Assembly: GCA_943370215.1 (NCBI GenBank)
Contig: CALRQC020000013.1
Location: 62,001 to 126,000 of the forward strand
DNA from: Niveispirillum sp943370215
GTDB taxonomy: Bacteria > Pseudomonadota > Alphaproteobacteria > Azospirillales > Azospirillaceae
Direction: 5' to 3'
Length of the DNA: 64,000 nucleotides
The notes beneath the pieces are model-generated. The model saw only the letters and a list, made by a program, of their open reading frames with translations. It did not search any database and was not told the DNA's origin. Below are positions 17,525 to 25,783 of the stretch, piece after piece (the stretch's first letter is position 1; each line of letters opens with the position of its first letter). Made by a program: the position numbers and the translations under genes.

Positions 17525-17934
17525 GCGACATCTCCCGCGACCGGTGCCTCAAAGGCGGCCCAGGCCGTATGTGATTCATGCAAACTGATCTTCAGGCTGG
17601 CCACCTGTTGTCCATCCACCCCCAAGGCACCCGCCCGGATGCCGTCCGACAGGCGGCGATGGATTTCCCCGGCCAGGAATTCCGTGGTGGTGTTGCGGCC
17701 CGCCAGTTCCGGCACCTCGTCCAGATTGCGATAATTCAGCGGGGCCAGCACCTGCTTCAACAGGTCGGAGGCCTGTCCGATATCCACCACCAGCCCGTCG
17801 GCGGACAGGGCGGGCCGGCGGAATTCGGCATCAACGACAAAGGTGGCACCGTGCAATTGCTGCGCCGGGCCGAAAATAGCCCCCTTGAAACTGTGGGCGA
17901 TCATGATGTGATCGCGGACGGTCAGGGAATACAT
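17521..17934 (-). CDS. Divergent 6-pyruvoyltetrahydropterin synthase / QueD-fold protein
   Basis: 137 residues from the ATG at 17934 (AGGAAG upstream), close to QueD/PTPS length; it starts inside the dehydrogenase gene (13-nt overlap). The T-fold pattern is recognisable: MIAHSF with the first zinc histidine, LHGATFVVDAEF, VVDIGQ, NTTTEFLA, and SLHESHTAWAAF at the end. Canonical C-x3-HGH is replaced by A-x3-HGA, so the catalytic Cys and one zinc His are absent, and the LDH segment reads LNY. It is therefore unlikely to be an ordinary PTPS or carboxytetrahydropterin synthase, but probably binds a pterin-like or purine-derived substrate. Confidence 0.82.
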   Translation of the reverse strand: MYSLTVRDHIMIAHSFKGAIFGPAQQLHGATFVVDAEFRRPALSADGLVVDIGQASDLLKQVLAPLNYRNLDEVPELAGRNTTTEFLAGEIHRRLSDGIRAGALGVDGQQVASLKISLHESHTAWAAFEAPVAGDVA

Positions 17935-18941
17935 GCAGCTTCCTGTAAATCCACGGGTGGATAACAAACGACCGGGCAACCGGGTGGCATCCCCCGACCA
18001 TCAGCCAGCGCCACCATGGCCGCCGGCAGGTCGGCAAAGGGGATTTCCGCACCCAGAAGCCTGTCCAGCGCCGGATCGTCAAGCAGTTGCAGCGCCTTGT
18101 CCAGTCTTCGCGCAAAATTCCAGCGGGGTCGCTGGTTGCTGGCAACCATACCGACCTGGGAGGAGATAATGCGCAATCTGGCCGGGTGAAAATGCCCGCC
18201 CAGCGGTATTGTCACCGGCTGGTCGCCATACCAGGATGCCTCCACCAGGGTGGCCTCCGTCCCGGCCAGGGCGATGGCAGTGCAGAGTCCCTCCCCGCTG
18301 GCGCTGCAATGGATCACCAGATCGCAGGTCTTGGCCAGCGGGCCGCAATTGGCGGGCAGGGCGAATCCGGCACCCAGATGCTGGGCCAGATCGGCGCGGG
18401 TGGGGTCGATATCCACCAGGGTCAGTTCCACCCCCGGCAGCCTTGCCGCCAGCCGCGCCACCAGACAGCCGACCAGCCCGGCCCCGACAATGGCGATGCG
18501 CTGGCCGGGGCCGGCCCCGCCATCCCACAGGATGTTCAGCGCTGTTTCCATATTGGCGGCCAGCACGGCGCGGCGTGCTGGTACGGCATCGGGGATGGGC
18601 CGGCAGGCGGCTTCATCGATCAGGCAGAGATCTTGATGGGGATGAAGCGCGAAAACCCGCCGGCCGATCAGCGCCGCCGGTCCCGCCTCCACCCGTCCCA
18701 CCAGGGCATAGCCATATTTCACCGGACCGGGAAAGCCGCCTTCCTGCATCGGGCAGGCCATGCTGTCGGCCAGTTCCAAGGGCACGCCGCCGCGGAAAAC
18801 CAGGCTCTCGGTCCCGCGGCTGATGCCGCTGTAAAGCGCGCGCACCAGCACCTGATCCGGGCCCGGATGCGGCAGTTCCTGGCGGCAGATGGCGCCACGG
18901 CCGGGCGACAGCACCCAGAAGGCTTGGGCGGTGATGGGCAT
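17922..18941 (-). CDS. MDR-superfamily dehydrogenase (zinc-independent, BchC-like)
   Basis: 339 residues from the ATG at 18941; a GTG at 18953 is also possible. Medium-chain dehydrogenase layout: an N-terminal GroES-like half and a Rossmann half with IVGAGLVGCLVARL (about residue 155) and an acidic beta2 end (LVDIDPT) favouring NAD(H). The usual zinc-ligand motifs GICGTD and GHE are replaced by SGISRGTES and YGYALVG, as in the BchC/threonine-dehydrogenase-like branch. It probably oxidises or reduces an alcohol/ketone. First gene of the run with the PTPS-like, glycosyltransferase and methyltransferase genes; divergent from the CDP-alcohol phosphatidyltransferase. Confidence 0.87.
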   Translation of the reverse strand: MPITAQAFWVLSPGRGAICRQELPHPGPDQVLVRALYSGISRGTESLVFRGGVPLELADSMACPMQEGGFPGPVKYGYALVGRVEAGPAALIGRRVFALHPHQDLCLIDEAACRPIPDAVPARRAVLAANMETALNILWDGGAGPGQRIAIVGAGLVGCLVARLAARLPGVELTLVDIDPTRADLAQHLGAGFALPANCGPLAKTCDLVIHCSASGEGLCTAIALAGTEATLVEASWYGDQPVTIPLGGHFHPARLRIISSQVGMVASNQRPRWNFARRLDKALQLLDDPALDRLLGAEIPFADLPAAMVALADGRGMPPGCPVVCYPPVDLQEAACIP

Positions 18942-19059
18942 GATTGGTTGCACGTTCCCTGCGTCGTGACGGGGCCGGGTGGTGAAGCCATACCATGGAT
19001 CGCGGATGTTCCAGCAGGAAACCCCTTGTCAAATCGCCCAAATCGCCAACTTTCCCTGC

Positions 19060-19857
19060 ATGACCCTGACCAGCCCTGACCCGTTGCACGGCCCCGCCGA
19101 CCTTTCGCCTGATTGTGCCGCCCGCCTGCCAGGGCTGCGGCTGCAACTGGCTTTGCATCTGCTGCTGGCCTGGCCGCTGGTGGCGCTGGGCGGGGTGGGG
19201 CTGGTGTTTGGGCTGGGCCTGCCCGGCTGGTATGTCGCCAGTGCCGCTCTCTGCTTTCTGCCGGTGGCGGGGCTCTCCTGGCTGGGCCTGCGCCATCACA
19301 CCATCCACCGACGCTGGGGGGCAGCCAACCGCATCACCTTGTTGCGGGGTGGCCTGATCGCCCTGGTCGGCGGTGCCCTGCCGCTGGCCCCGGTGCTGGA
19401 CATGGCGCAGGCCTGGGTGGTGGCGGTGATCGCCATCACCGCCCTGGTGCTGGATGGGCTGGATGGTTGGGTGGCGCGCCGGCGGGGTCTGGCCAGCCCC
19501 TATGGCGCGCGGTTTGACATGGAACTGGATGCGCTGCTGATCCTGCTGCTCTGTCTGCTGTTGGCCCTGTCGGGGAAGGTGGGGCCGTGGGTGCTGGGTC
19601 TGGGGCTGTTGCGGCCAGCCTTCATCCTGGCCGGCAAGCTGTGGCCCCGGCTGGCAGCACCCCTGCCGCCCAGCCAGCGGCGGCGGGTCATCTGTGTGGT
19701 GCAGGTGGTGACCCTGGCAGCCGCTGCCACGCCATGGATCGAAAGCCCGCTGACCAGCGTTGCCACCGGTGCAGCCTTTGCCCTTTTGCTTTTCTCCTTC
19801 GCGGCCGATACGGTTTGGCTGATACACCACGGTCGCCGCGCCGATGGACATGAATAA
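19060..19857 (+). CDS. CDP-alcohol phosphatidyltransferase
   Basis: 265 residues from the ATG at 19060; the frame is open upstream to a GTG at 18979 (ATG at 19006 also possible), but the shorter start leaves room for divergent promoters. About six to seven hydrophobic helices make it an inner-membrane enzyme. The family signature D-x2-D-G-x2-A-R-x8-G-x3-D-x3-D is complete, beginning LDGLDGWVARRRG (about residue 130). It transfers a phospho-group from a CDP-linked donor to an alcohol, as in phospholipid headgroup synthesis. Its stop overlaps the RibA-like ATG (TAATG), so the two are coupled. Substrates are unknown. Confidence 0.9.
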   Translation: MTLTSPDPLHGPADLSPDCAARLPGLRLQLALHLLLAWPLVALGGVGLVFGLGLPGWYVASAALCFLPVAGLSWLGLRHHTIHRRWGAANRITLLRGGLIALVGGALPLAPVLDMAQAWVVAVIAITALVLDGLDGWVARRRGLASPYGARFDMELDALLILLLCLLLALSGKVGPWVLGLGLLRPAFILAGKLWPRLAAPLPPSQRRRVICVVQVVTLAAAATPWIESPLTSVATGAAFALLLFSFAADTVWLIHHGRRADGHE

Positions 19858-21029
19858 TGGATCGTATGGTGCTGGAACTCGCCCCCGAAGACATCACTCA
19901 GTCGCCTGACCGCGTTGCGCAGCGACGGGTGGACCGTGCCTTGTCCGACCTGCGGCGCGGGGAACTGGTGCTGGTGCAGGGCGGTGTCGCCGGCCTGCTG
20001 GTGATGGCGGCGGAGGCGGTGAGCACCGATGCGCTGAACCGGCTGGCGACGATGGCCGCCGGCGCGCCGGCCCTGCTGGTCAGCGGTCAGCGCGGCCGGG
20101 CGCTGGGGCTGGATGTGGCGGTCGACCGGCCGGTGCTGCTGGCCCCGCCTGCCGGGCTGACAGCCGATCTGGCCCGTGATCTGGCCGACCCCACCCGCCC
20201 GCGCCCGCGCTGGCCCGCCCCAGCCGATCTGGCCCAGCGCGCGGCCGTGCGCAGCCTGGATAGCGCTGATGGGGTGGAGGCGGCGGCCATCATGCTGGCC
20301 AAGCTGGCCCGCCTGTTGCCGGCGGTGGTGGTGGCCCCCCTGCCGACCGCCCGTGGGGGCGATGCCGGGGCCTTTGCCCGCCGGCATGATCTGTTGTCGG
20401 CCGAGGCGGCGGATATTCTGGATTATCAGCGCCGGTCCGCCCGGTCGCTGGCGCGGGTGGCCGATGCCGCCGTGCCGCTGGAAGATGCCGAACGGACCCG
20501 GCTGGTGGCTTTCCGGCCCAGCGATGGCGGGCCGGAACATCTGGCCATCATCATCGGCGACCCGACGCCGGGCCAGCCGGTGCTGGCCCGGCTGCATTCG
20601 GAATGTTTCACCGGCGATCTGCTGGGCTCGCTGCGCTGCGATTGCGGCCCGCAGTTACGCGGCGCCATCCGGGAAGTCTCGCAGGCCGGCAGCGGCATTG
20701 TGCTCTATCTGGCCCAGGAAGGGCGCGGCATCGGCCTGATGAACAAGCTGCGCGCCTATCGCCTGCAGGATGGCGGGCTGGATACGGTGGATGCCAATAC
20801 GGTCTTGGGCTTCGATGCCGATGAACGGGTCTATCTGCCCGCCGCCAGCATGTTGAAACAGTTGGGCTTCACCCAGGTGCGGCTGATGACCAACAACCCG
20901 GACAAGATCGCCCAACTGACCCGCTGGGGCGTGGAAGTGACGGAACGTGTGCCGCACATCTTCCCCAGCAATGGCCATAACGAGGCCTATCTGAAGACCA
21001 AGGCGGAAAAATCCGGCCATCTGTTTTGA
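19857..21029 (+). CDS. ribA: GTP cyclohydrolase II with degenerate DHBP-synthase-like N-terminal domain
   Basis: 390 residues. The C-terminal ~200 residues are a complete GTP cyclohydrolase II. Zinc cysteines are in SECFTGDLLGSLRCDCG, with LYLAQEGRGIGL, MNKLRAYRLQD and the C-terminal ERVPHI...TKAEKSGHLF. It opens GTP to the diaminopyrimidine ribotide, the first step of riboflavin synthesis. The N-terminal ~190 residues resemble the DHBP synthase half of RibBA (LRRGELVLV...AAEAVS) but lack the catalytic DDEDRENEGD motif. Position next to the PTPS-like cluster raises the possibility that it feeds that pathway rather than flavin. Confidence 0.9.
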   Translation: MDRMVLELAPEDITQSPDRVAQRRVDRALSDLRRGELVLVQGGVAGLLVMAAEAVSTDALNRLATMAAGAPALLVSGQRGRALGLDVAVDRPVLLAPPAGLTADLARDLADPTRPRPRWPAPADLAQRAAVRSLDSADGVEAAAIMLAKLARLLPAVVVAPLPTARGGDAGAFARRHDLLSAEAADILDYQRRSARSLARVADAAVPLEDAERTRLVAFRPSDGGPEHLAIIIGDPTPGQPVLARLHSECFTGDLLGSLRCDCGPQLRGAIREVSQAGSGIVLYLAQEGRGIGLMNKLRAYRLQDGGLDTVDANTVLGFDADERVYLPAASMLKQLGFTQVRLMTNNPDKIAQLTRWGVEVTERVPHIFPSNGHNEAYLKTKAEKSGHLF

Positions 21030-21033
21030 TAAA

Positions 21034-21060
21034 GCTGCCCGGCAAAAACCGCCGGGCAGC
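21034..21060 (+). terminator. Hairpin after the GTP cyclohydrolase II gene
   Basis: GCTGCCCGGC (21034-21043) pairs perfectly with GCCGGGCAGC (21051-21060) around AAAAACC, five bases after the TGA. There is no T-tract, so it is a 3'-end hairpin or weak terminator. Confidence 0.6.
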
Positions 21061-21149
21061 AGAAGCTTCCCCACCAAACCATTGATTCTATTACGACACT
21101 CCTTGGCACAATCCCTGCATTGGTGCGGGTGAAACCAAGGGGGACGCCC

Positions 21150-22373
21150 ATGCCGCCGAGCAGCATCCATATGGATCATATCCGCGCCACGCAACAGGCG
21201 ATGCGTGCGGAATCGGCCGGCAGCCCCACACCGCAAAAGGCGGATAGCAAGGAAGAGGGCATGTCGTTCTGGGATGTGCTGGATGTGGTGAACCCGCTGC
21301 AGCATATCCCCATCGTCAACAAGATCTATCAGGCCGTGACCGGCGACACCATCAAGACCCCGGCCAAACTGGCCGGCAGTGCCCTGTTTTTCGGCCCGAT
21401 CGGGCTGGCCGTCGCCGCCGCCGATGCGGTGGTGGAGAAGGAGACGGGCAAGGATGTGGTGGATACGGTCAGTGGCTGGGTGGGTATTGGCGGCAAGGGG
21501 GGCGAAAGCGCCCCCGCTTCCCCCGCCGGGGAAGATGATCCGCTGACTGTGACCGCACCGCGCCCGCAAAAGGTGGCCGCAGCGGGTGACATGCCGCAAA
21601 AGGCGGCACCCCTGCCGGTGCAGGAACTGAGCAGCGGTCAGGCTGCGGCCCTGGAACGGCTGATGGCCGCCAGCCAGGGCAGTGCACCCGTCGCTTCTGC
21701 TTCCACCTCTGCCGCCATGCCGTCCCAGGCGCTGGGCGGTATCGGCAATGCCCAGCAGTTGAAGGATTTGCAGAGCCTGCCCGGCGCTTCTGCCGCTGCT
21801 ACGGCGGCGTCTGGTCTGGGGGCATCCGCCGCCGTGGCCAGCTTGCCGACACCGGGGGCAGGCGTGGGCAGCAATACCGTGGCCGCCCTGGCCCAGCAGG
21901 ATCAGCAGTCGGCCGCTGCCAGCAGCGGCACCAGTGGCCGGCGCAAGAATGGCCCGGCCCAGGGCATGACGCTGGCTGATTACCGCGCCAATGCCGTGCA
22001 GACCGGCAGCATGGGGGTGAAGCCGCTGATCCCTTCCACCGCCGCACAACTGGTCCAGCAGCATGGCGGTATGCCCGGCGCACGTGCGGTCCTAACCACA
22101 CAGGCGCCGGCAGCCGTGGTTGCCAGCCCGACCCCGCTGCCCAAGGCCACGCCAACCCCGGTGCCGGCCGAGGCCGCTCCGCCTGCCGAGGCAACGCCGG
22201 CCGCCGATCAGGCAGCCACCGCTGCCGCCCCGCCGTCGAAGGAGCGGCTGGCGGAGCTGATGTTGATGGGTATCACCAAATATCAGCAGCAGCAGGCCCA
22301 TGCCGCCAGCGCGGCCAGTGCCGCCGCCAACAGCAATGGCAACCCGGCCGCACGCAAGGCCGGTAACGAGTGA
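21150..22373 (+). CDS. Hypothetical Ala-rich protein with one conserved-looking segment
   Basis: 407 residues from the ATG at 21150, with AAGGGGGA upstream. I do not recognise a family. Residues about 35-110 are well composed (FWDVLDVVNPLQHIPIVNKI, then an amphipathic GSALFFGPIGLAVAAADAVV) and could insert in or lie on a membrane. The rest is Ala/Ser/Pro-rich low complexity that should be disordered, ending with MLMGITKYQQQQAHAAS. No signal peptide. Monocistronic, followed by a composite repeat. The IPIVNKIYQAVTGD phrase suggests a structured module, but no function can be assigned. Confidence 0.75.
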   Translation: MPPSSIHMDHIRATQQAMRAESAGSPTPQKADSKEEGMSFWDVLDVVNPLQHIPIVNKIYQAVTGDTIKTPAKLAGSALFFGPIGLAVAAADAVVEKETGKDVVDTVSGWVGIGGKGGESAPASPAGEDDPLTVTAPRPQKVAAAGDMPQKAAPLPVQELSSGQAAALERLMAASQGSAPVASASTSAAMPSQALGGIGNAQQLKDLQSLPGASAAATAASGLGASAAVASLPTPGAGVGSNTVAALAQQDQQSAAASSGTSGRRKNGPAQGMTLADYRANAVQTGSMGVKPLIPSTAAQLVQQHGGMPGARAVLTTQAPAAVVASPTPLPKATPTPVPAEAAPPAEATPAADQAATAAAPPSKERLAELMLMGITKYQQQQAHAASAASAAANSNGNPAARKAGNE

Positions 22374-22383
22374 GCCTGATCCT

Positions 22384-22539
22384 ACCCCACCTTGATCGGT
22401 CACGGATCAAGGTGGGGTGGAGGCCAGCGACCGCTGGCCCGGCACCACGTGGTGCCGCAAGCCAAGGCGGCGGATGCCGCCGCCCGGCGCTTGAGGGAAT
22501 GTGAAATCTGCCTTGATCGGTCACCGATCAAGGCAGATT
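22384..22539. repeat. Three-palindrome composite repeat, copy A with flanking hairpins
   Basis: Between convergent genes. Order: a 14-bp hairpin (22384-22418); GGCCAGCG/CGCTGGCC (22422-22439); perfect palindrome CGGCACCACGTGGTGCCG (22440-22457); GGCGGCGG-ATG-CCGCCGCC (22466-22484); tail GCCCGGCGCTTGAGGGAA; and a 16-bp hairpin (22505-22520 with 22524-22539) just past the gshB stop. The outer hairpins probably terminate the two genes. The core recurs at 47735-47807, 49907-49975 and 14114-14193. Confidence 0.85.
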
Positions 22540-22543
22540 GGAT

Positions 22544-23497
22544 TTAAGCACGCGTGGCGGCGAATCGGGCTTCCATGGCGTCCCACAACACGGATTCCAG
22601 CGCCGACCCGTTCAGGCGGTTGATCTCCTGAATGCCGGTGGGGCTGGTGACGTTGATCTCCGTCAGATAATCGCCGATCACGTCGATACCGACAAAGATC
22701 AGCCCCTGTGCGCGCAGCGTCGGGCCGATGGCCTCGCAAATCTCCTGCTCGCGCTTGGTCAGTTCCGTCTTGCCGGCGCTGCCGCCGGCATGGAAATTGG
22801 CCCGCGCCTCCCCTGCCTGCGGGATGCGGGAGACGGCGCCGGCCGGCTTGCCATCGATCAGGATGATGCGCTTATCGCCCTGGCGGATTTCCGGCAGATA
22901 TTTCTGCACAATCACCGGTTCCCGGTAGAGCTGGGTGAAGGTCTCCAGCAGGGCGCCCAGATTCTCATCCTCCGGTTTCAGGTGGAAGACACCGGCCCCG
23001 CCATTGCCGAACAGCGGCTTGACGATGATGTCCTTCCATTCCGCCCGCGCGGCCAGAACCTCTTCCTTGGAAGAGGTGATGACGGTCGGCGGCATCAGGT
23101 CCGGGAAATGGGTGACGAACAGCTTTTCCGGCGCATTGCGCACCGCGGCCGGGTCATTCACCACCAGCGTCTTGGGGTGGATATGTTCCAGCAGATGGGT
23201 GGCGGTGATATAGGCCATGTCGAATGGCGGGTCCTGGCGCATCAGCACCAGATCCATGGTCGACAGATCGATGATTTCCGGGGCGCCCAGGGTGAAATGG
23301 TCACCCTTCTGCCGGCGCACCTGCACCGGCGCCACGCGGGCGAACAGCTTGTTGCCGCGCAGCGCCAGATCGCGCGGGTGATAGTGCCACAGGGCATGGC
23401 CGCGCCGCTGCGCTTCCAGCGCCATCATGAAGGTGCTGTCAGTATCGATATTGATGGACTGGATCGGGTCCATCTGGATGGCGACCTTGAGGGTCAT
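22544..23497 (-). CDS. gshB: Glutathione synthetase
   Basis: 317 residues, matching the E. coli enzyme (315). ATP-grasp ligase joining gamma-glutamylcysteine and glycine. Visible family features: VAIQMDPIQSINIDTDSTF at the N-terminus, LVLMRQDPPFDMAYI, NAPEKLF, the ATP-grasp loop PLFGNGGAGVF, RQGDKRIILIDG and GIDVIGDYLTEINVTSPTGI. The ATG at 23497 has a GGAG site about ten bases upstream and is preferred over the GTG at 23506. Ends beside the 16-bp hairpin of repeat copy A. Confidence 0.97.
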   Translation of the reverse strand: MTLKVAIQMDPIQSINIDTDSTFMMALEAQRRGHALWHYHPRDLALRGNKLFARVAPVQVRRQKGDHFTLGAPEIIDLSTMDLVLMRQDPPFDMAYITATHLLEHIHPKTLVVNDPAAVRNAPEKLFVTHFPDLMPPTVITSSKEEVLAARAEWKDIIVKPLFGNGGAGVFHLKPEDENLGALLETFTQLYREPVIVQKYLPEIRQGDKRIILIDGKPAGAVSRIPQAGEARANFHAGGSAGKTELTKREQEICEAIGPTLRAQGLIFVGIDVIGDYLTEINVTSPTGIQEINRLNGSALESVLWDAMEARFAATRA

Positions 23498-23600
23498 CGC
23501 TGTCACTCCGGCGGGCAGGCGGGAAAATCAGGTATAATCAGGGGGCGGGATGGTAACGGCGCCCGGGCGGTCCGCCCTGTGCGCCCGGTCACTTTCCCCG

Positions 23601-24443
23601 TCAGTTCAGGCGGCTGCGCAATTGCTGCAACAAGGTGGCCGTCTGCTGCATCAGCGCCTGGGAGGCGCCGCGCTGACGCGCCAGTTCCATGAAATGTTCA
23701 AAGGCGGCGATGGCAGCCGTCAGCTTGCCGGCATGGGCATTCAGCAGGCCGGATTCCCGCCACAGGCCAATATGGTCGGGTGCGAACAGCAGCATCACCT
23801 CCACCGCCGCCAGCGCCTTGGCCGGCTGATCGGTGGAAAGGTGGCGCAGTTTGAGATTATTTTGCAGCCGTAACAAAACCTCCCGATTCGATACGGGGGC
23901 GTAATGTTCGGGTGAAAGCTCCGCTTCCAGCCCGGCTGTCTGTTTCAGCAGCTCCCGCAGCGTGTGCGGCTCGCAGATGCTGCCGCCTTCGAACGGGTCC
24001 AGGATCAGGCGCTGGCCGTCCAGATCCATCCGGATCAGGAAATGGCCGGGGAAGGACAGACCGCAGATTTCCCAGCCCTGTGACCGGGCCAGATGGATCA
24101 TCAGGATCCCCAGTGCCACGGGCAGGCCGCGCTTGCGGTCGATCACCCGGATCAGGTTGGCGTTCTGCAAATCCTCATAGGTTTCGCTGTCCCCGGCATA
24201 GCCATGCTGATCCACCAGCACACGGCGGATGGCCGCGATGCGCTCGGTCAACTCGTCCACCCCTTCCGTGGCGACGATGGCGGCCAGATCGGCGCACATC
24301 TGGGCCAGATGGGCGCGATAGGGGGCAAGGTCGGGAACCGGATGGTCCAGCAGGGCCAGCGACAAGGCTGCCCCGGCAAGGTCGATGGCATCATCCTCAG
24401 CGCCGCCGATGCGACGCAGCAGATCCAGTGCCTCTTGGCGCAT
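23601..24443 (-). CDS. SirB1/transglutaminase-like protein with TPR region
   Basis: 280 residues from the ATG at 24443 (MRQEALDLLRRIGG); the frame stays open to 24566 and a GTG just before MRQ is possible. Matches the SirB1_N/transglutaminase-like core2 family: VLVDQHGYAGDSETYEDLQN, RKRGLPVALGILMIHLARSQGW, GLSFPGHFLIRM and LDPFEGG. A C-terminal TPR-like helical repeat follows (KALAAVEVMLLFAPDHIGLW). The Cys of the catalytic triad of true transglutaminases is not obvious. Family function is poorly known. Divergent from the TetR gene. Confidence 0.85.
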   Translation of the reverse strand: MRQEALDLLRRIGGAEDDAIDLAGAALSLALLDHPVPDLAPYRAHLAQMCADLAAIVATEGVDELTERIAAIRRVLVDQHGYAGDSETYEDLQNANLIRVIDRKRGLPVALGILMIHLARSQGWEICGLSFPGHFLIRMDLDGQRLILDPFEGGSICEPHTLRELLKQTAGLEAELSPEHYAPVSNREVLLRLQNNLKLRHLSTDQPAKALAAVEVMLLFAPDHIGLWRESGLLNAHAGKLTAAIAAFEHFMELARQRGASQALMQQTATLLQQLRSRLN

Positions 24444-24693
24444 GGTCACGGGCGCTTGCACTCCCTCACCGGGCAGCCCTGTCGGGCGGGAAGGTCCGGG
24501 GCCGGAACGGCCGACTTGTTCCCCATAGCGCAGGCGGGGGCGGGGTGTCGAGATAGAACCGACCATGCCTTATCGCTTCATTGGCGGGGCGGCCCATCGT
24601 AACGGACCGATATCGACTGATTGAAGCTGGAATACGATATCCTTATACAAGCGCAGTAACCGGCGGAGACCGGCATCAGTCAGCAGGAAGGCA

Positions 24694-25353
24694 ATGAACG
24701 ATATCCAAGCCGGTGCAGACAAGGGCTCCATCCAGGGGGTGGCCTCACGCGTGCGTCAGACGCCCAAGAGCATCGCCACCCATCACAAGATCATAGAGGC
24801 AGCGATCCGCTGCTTTCTTGATCTGGGGTATCATCGCACCACCACGTCGGAAATAGCCAAGCTGGCCGGGGTGACGCGCGGCGCCGTGCAATATTATTTC
24901 CCCACCACGCCGGCCGTGCTGCGGGCCACGGTGGATCACATCGCCCAGCAATTCATGGATGATTTCCATGTCATCGCAGCGGCCCGCCCGCATGAGGGCG
25001 GGGAGGGGCTGGACCAGGGGCTGGACGCCATCTGGCAGGCGGCCCACCATCCGCTCTGGACCGCCTGGAAGGAACTGGATGCTGCCGCCCGCACCGATGC
25101 GGAGCTGGCCGGCGTGATGGGGCCGGCCAAGGCTGAATTCTATCGCCGCTGGGAAGCGCTGGCGGTGGAACTCTATGGCAGCTACCAGAAGCAAGATCCG
25201 GTCAAGTTCGAGATGGGGCACCATCTGACCTGGCAGTTCCTGCAAACCCTGGCCGGTCTGTCACGCGGTGATGACGCGGCGGATGCCGCCCTGAAACAGC
25301 GGCTGTTGGCCGAATTCAAGAACCTGATCCGGGGCTATTGGGATATGGGCTGA
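24694..25353 (+). CDS. TetR-family transcriptional regulator
   Basis: 219 residues. The ATG at 24694 has an AGGAAGG site. An N-terminal TetR helix-turn-helix is clear at about residues 28-75: IIEAAIRCFLDLGYHRTTTSEIAKLAGVTRGAVQYYFPTT. The C-terminal ligand domain is not assignable. The 250-nt divergent region to the SirB1-like gene would hold its operator and contains AT-rich sequence around 24625-24655, but no clean palindrome stands out. Target genes unknown. Confidence 0.92.
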   Translation: MNDIQAGADKGSIQGVASRVRQTPKSIATHHKIIEAAIRCFLDLGYHRTTTSEIAKLAGVTRGAVQYYFPTTPAVLRATVDHIAQQFMDDFHVIAAARPHEGGEGLDQGLDAIWQAAHHPLWTAWKELDAAARTDAELAGVMGPAKAEFYRRWEALAVELYGSYQKQDPVKFEMGHHLTWQFLQTLAGLSRGDDAADAALKQRLLAEFKNLIRGYWDMG

Positions 25354-25358
25354 TTTTT

Positions 25359-25393
25359 GGGGATGACAGGGGGTATCCCTTCCTGTCATCCCC
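25359..25393. terminator. Inverted repeat between convergent tetR and phhB
   Basis: GGGGATGACAGG (25359-25370) pairs perfectly with CCTGTCATCCCC (25382-25393), loop of 11 nt. It overlaps the stop of the phhB-like gene and follows the tetR stop. No T-tract on the exit side of either strand, so it is probably a bidirectional 3'-end hairpin. Confidence 0.55.
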
Positions 25394-25694
25394 CGGCCAC
25401 CTGTTCCATGAACCGGGCCATGGTCAGGTCCAGTTCGGTCACGCCATCGGCGTCATGGGTGGCCAGCGTCACCGCCACCTTGTTGTAAACATTGAACCAT
25501 TCCGGATGGTGGTCCAGCTTTTCCGCCAGCAGGGCCACCTGCGTCATGAAGCCGAAGGCCTGGTTGAAATCCTGGAACCGGTATTCCTTGGCAATGGCCC
25601 GCCGCCCCTCCACCGGGGTCCAGCCTGCCAGTCCGGCCAGGGCCTCGGTCACGGCCTGATCCGTCAGCCGTGCCGGCCGTTGTTGCTGTGCCAT
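25386..25694 (-). CDS. phhB: Pterin-4a-carbinolamine dehydratase
   Basis: 102 residues from the ATG at 25694, which has a GGAAGGGTGG site; an upstream ATG at 25712 adds six residues. Family motif E-K-x-D-H-H-P-E-W is present as AEKLDHHPEWFNVYNKVAVTL, with the histidine pair that dehydrates 4a-hydroxytetrahydropterin. The C-terminus TELDLTMARFMEQ fits. It recycles the pterin cofactor of aromatic amino acid hydroxylases, or acts as a DCoH-like protein. No hydroxylase gene is visible in the window, so its cofactor partner is elsewhere. Confidence 0.93.
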   Translation of the reverse strand: MAQQQRPARLTDQAVTEALAGLAGWTPVEGRRAIAKEYRFQDFNQAFGFMTQVALLAEKLDHHPEWFNVYNKVAVTLATHDADGVTELDLTMARFMEQVAGG

Positions 25695-25783
25695 TTTATC
25701 CACCCTTCCCATCGCCTATGTTTGGGGGGATAGGTGTCCCGTTGGTCCCCCCACGTCAAGCCTGATCGTTGCAAATACAACAA

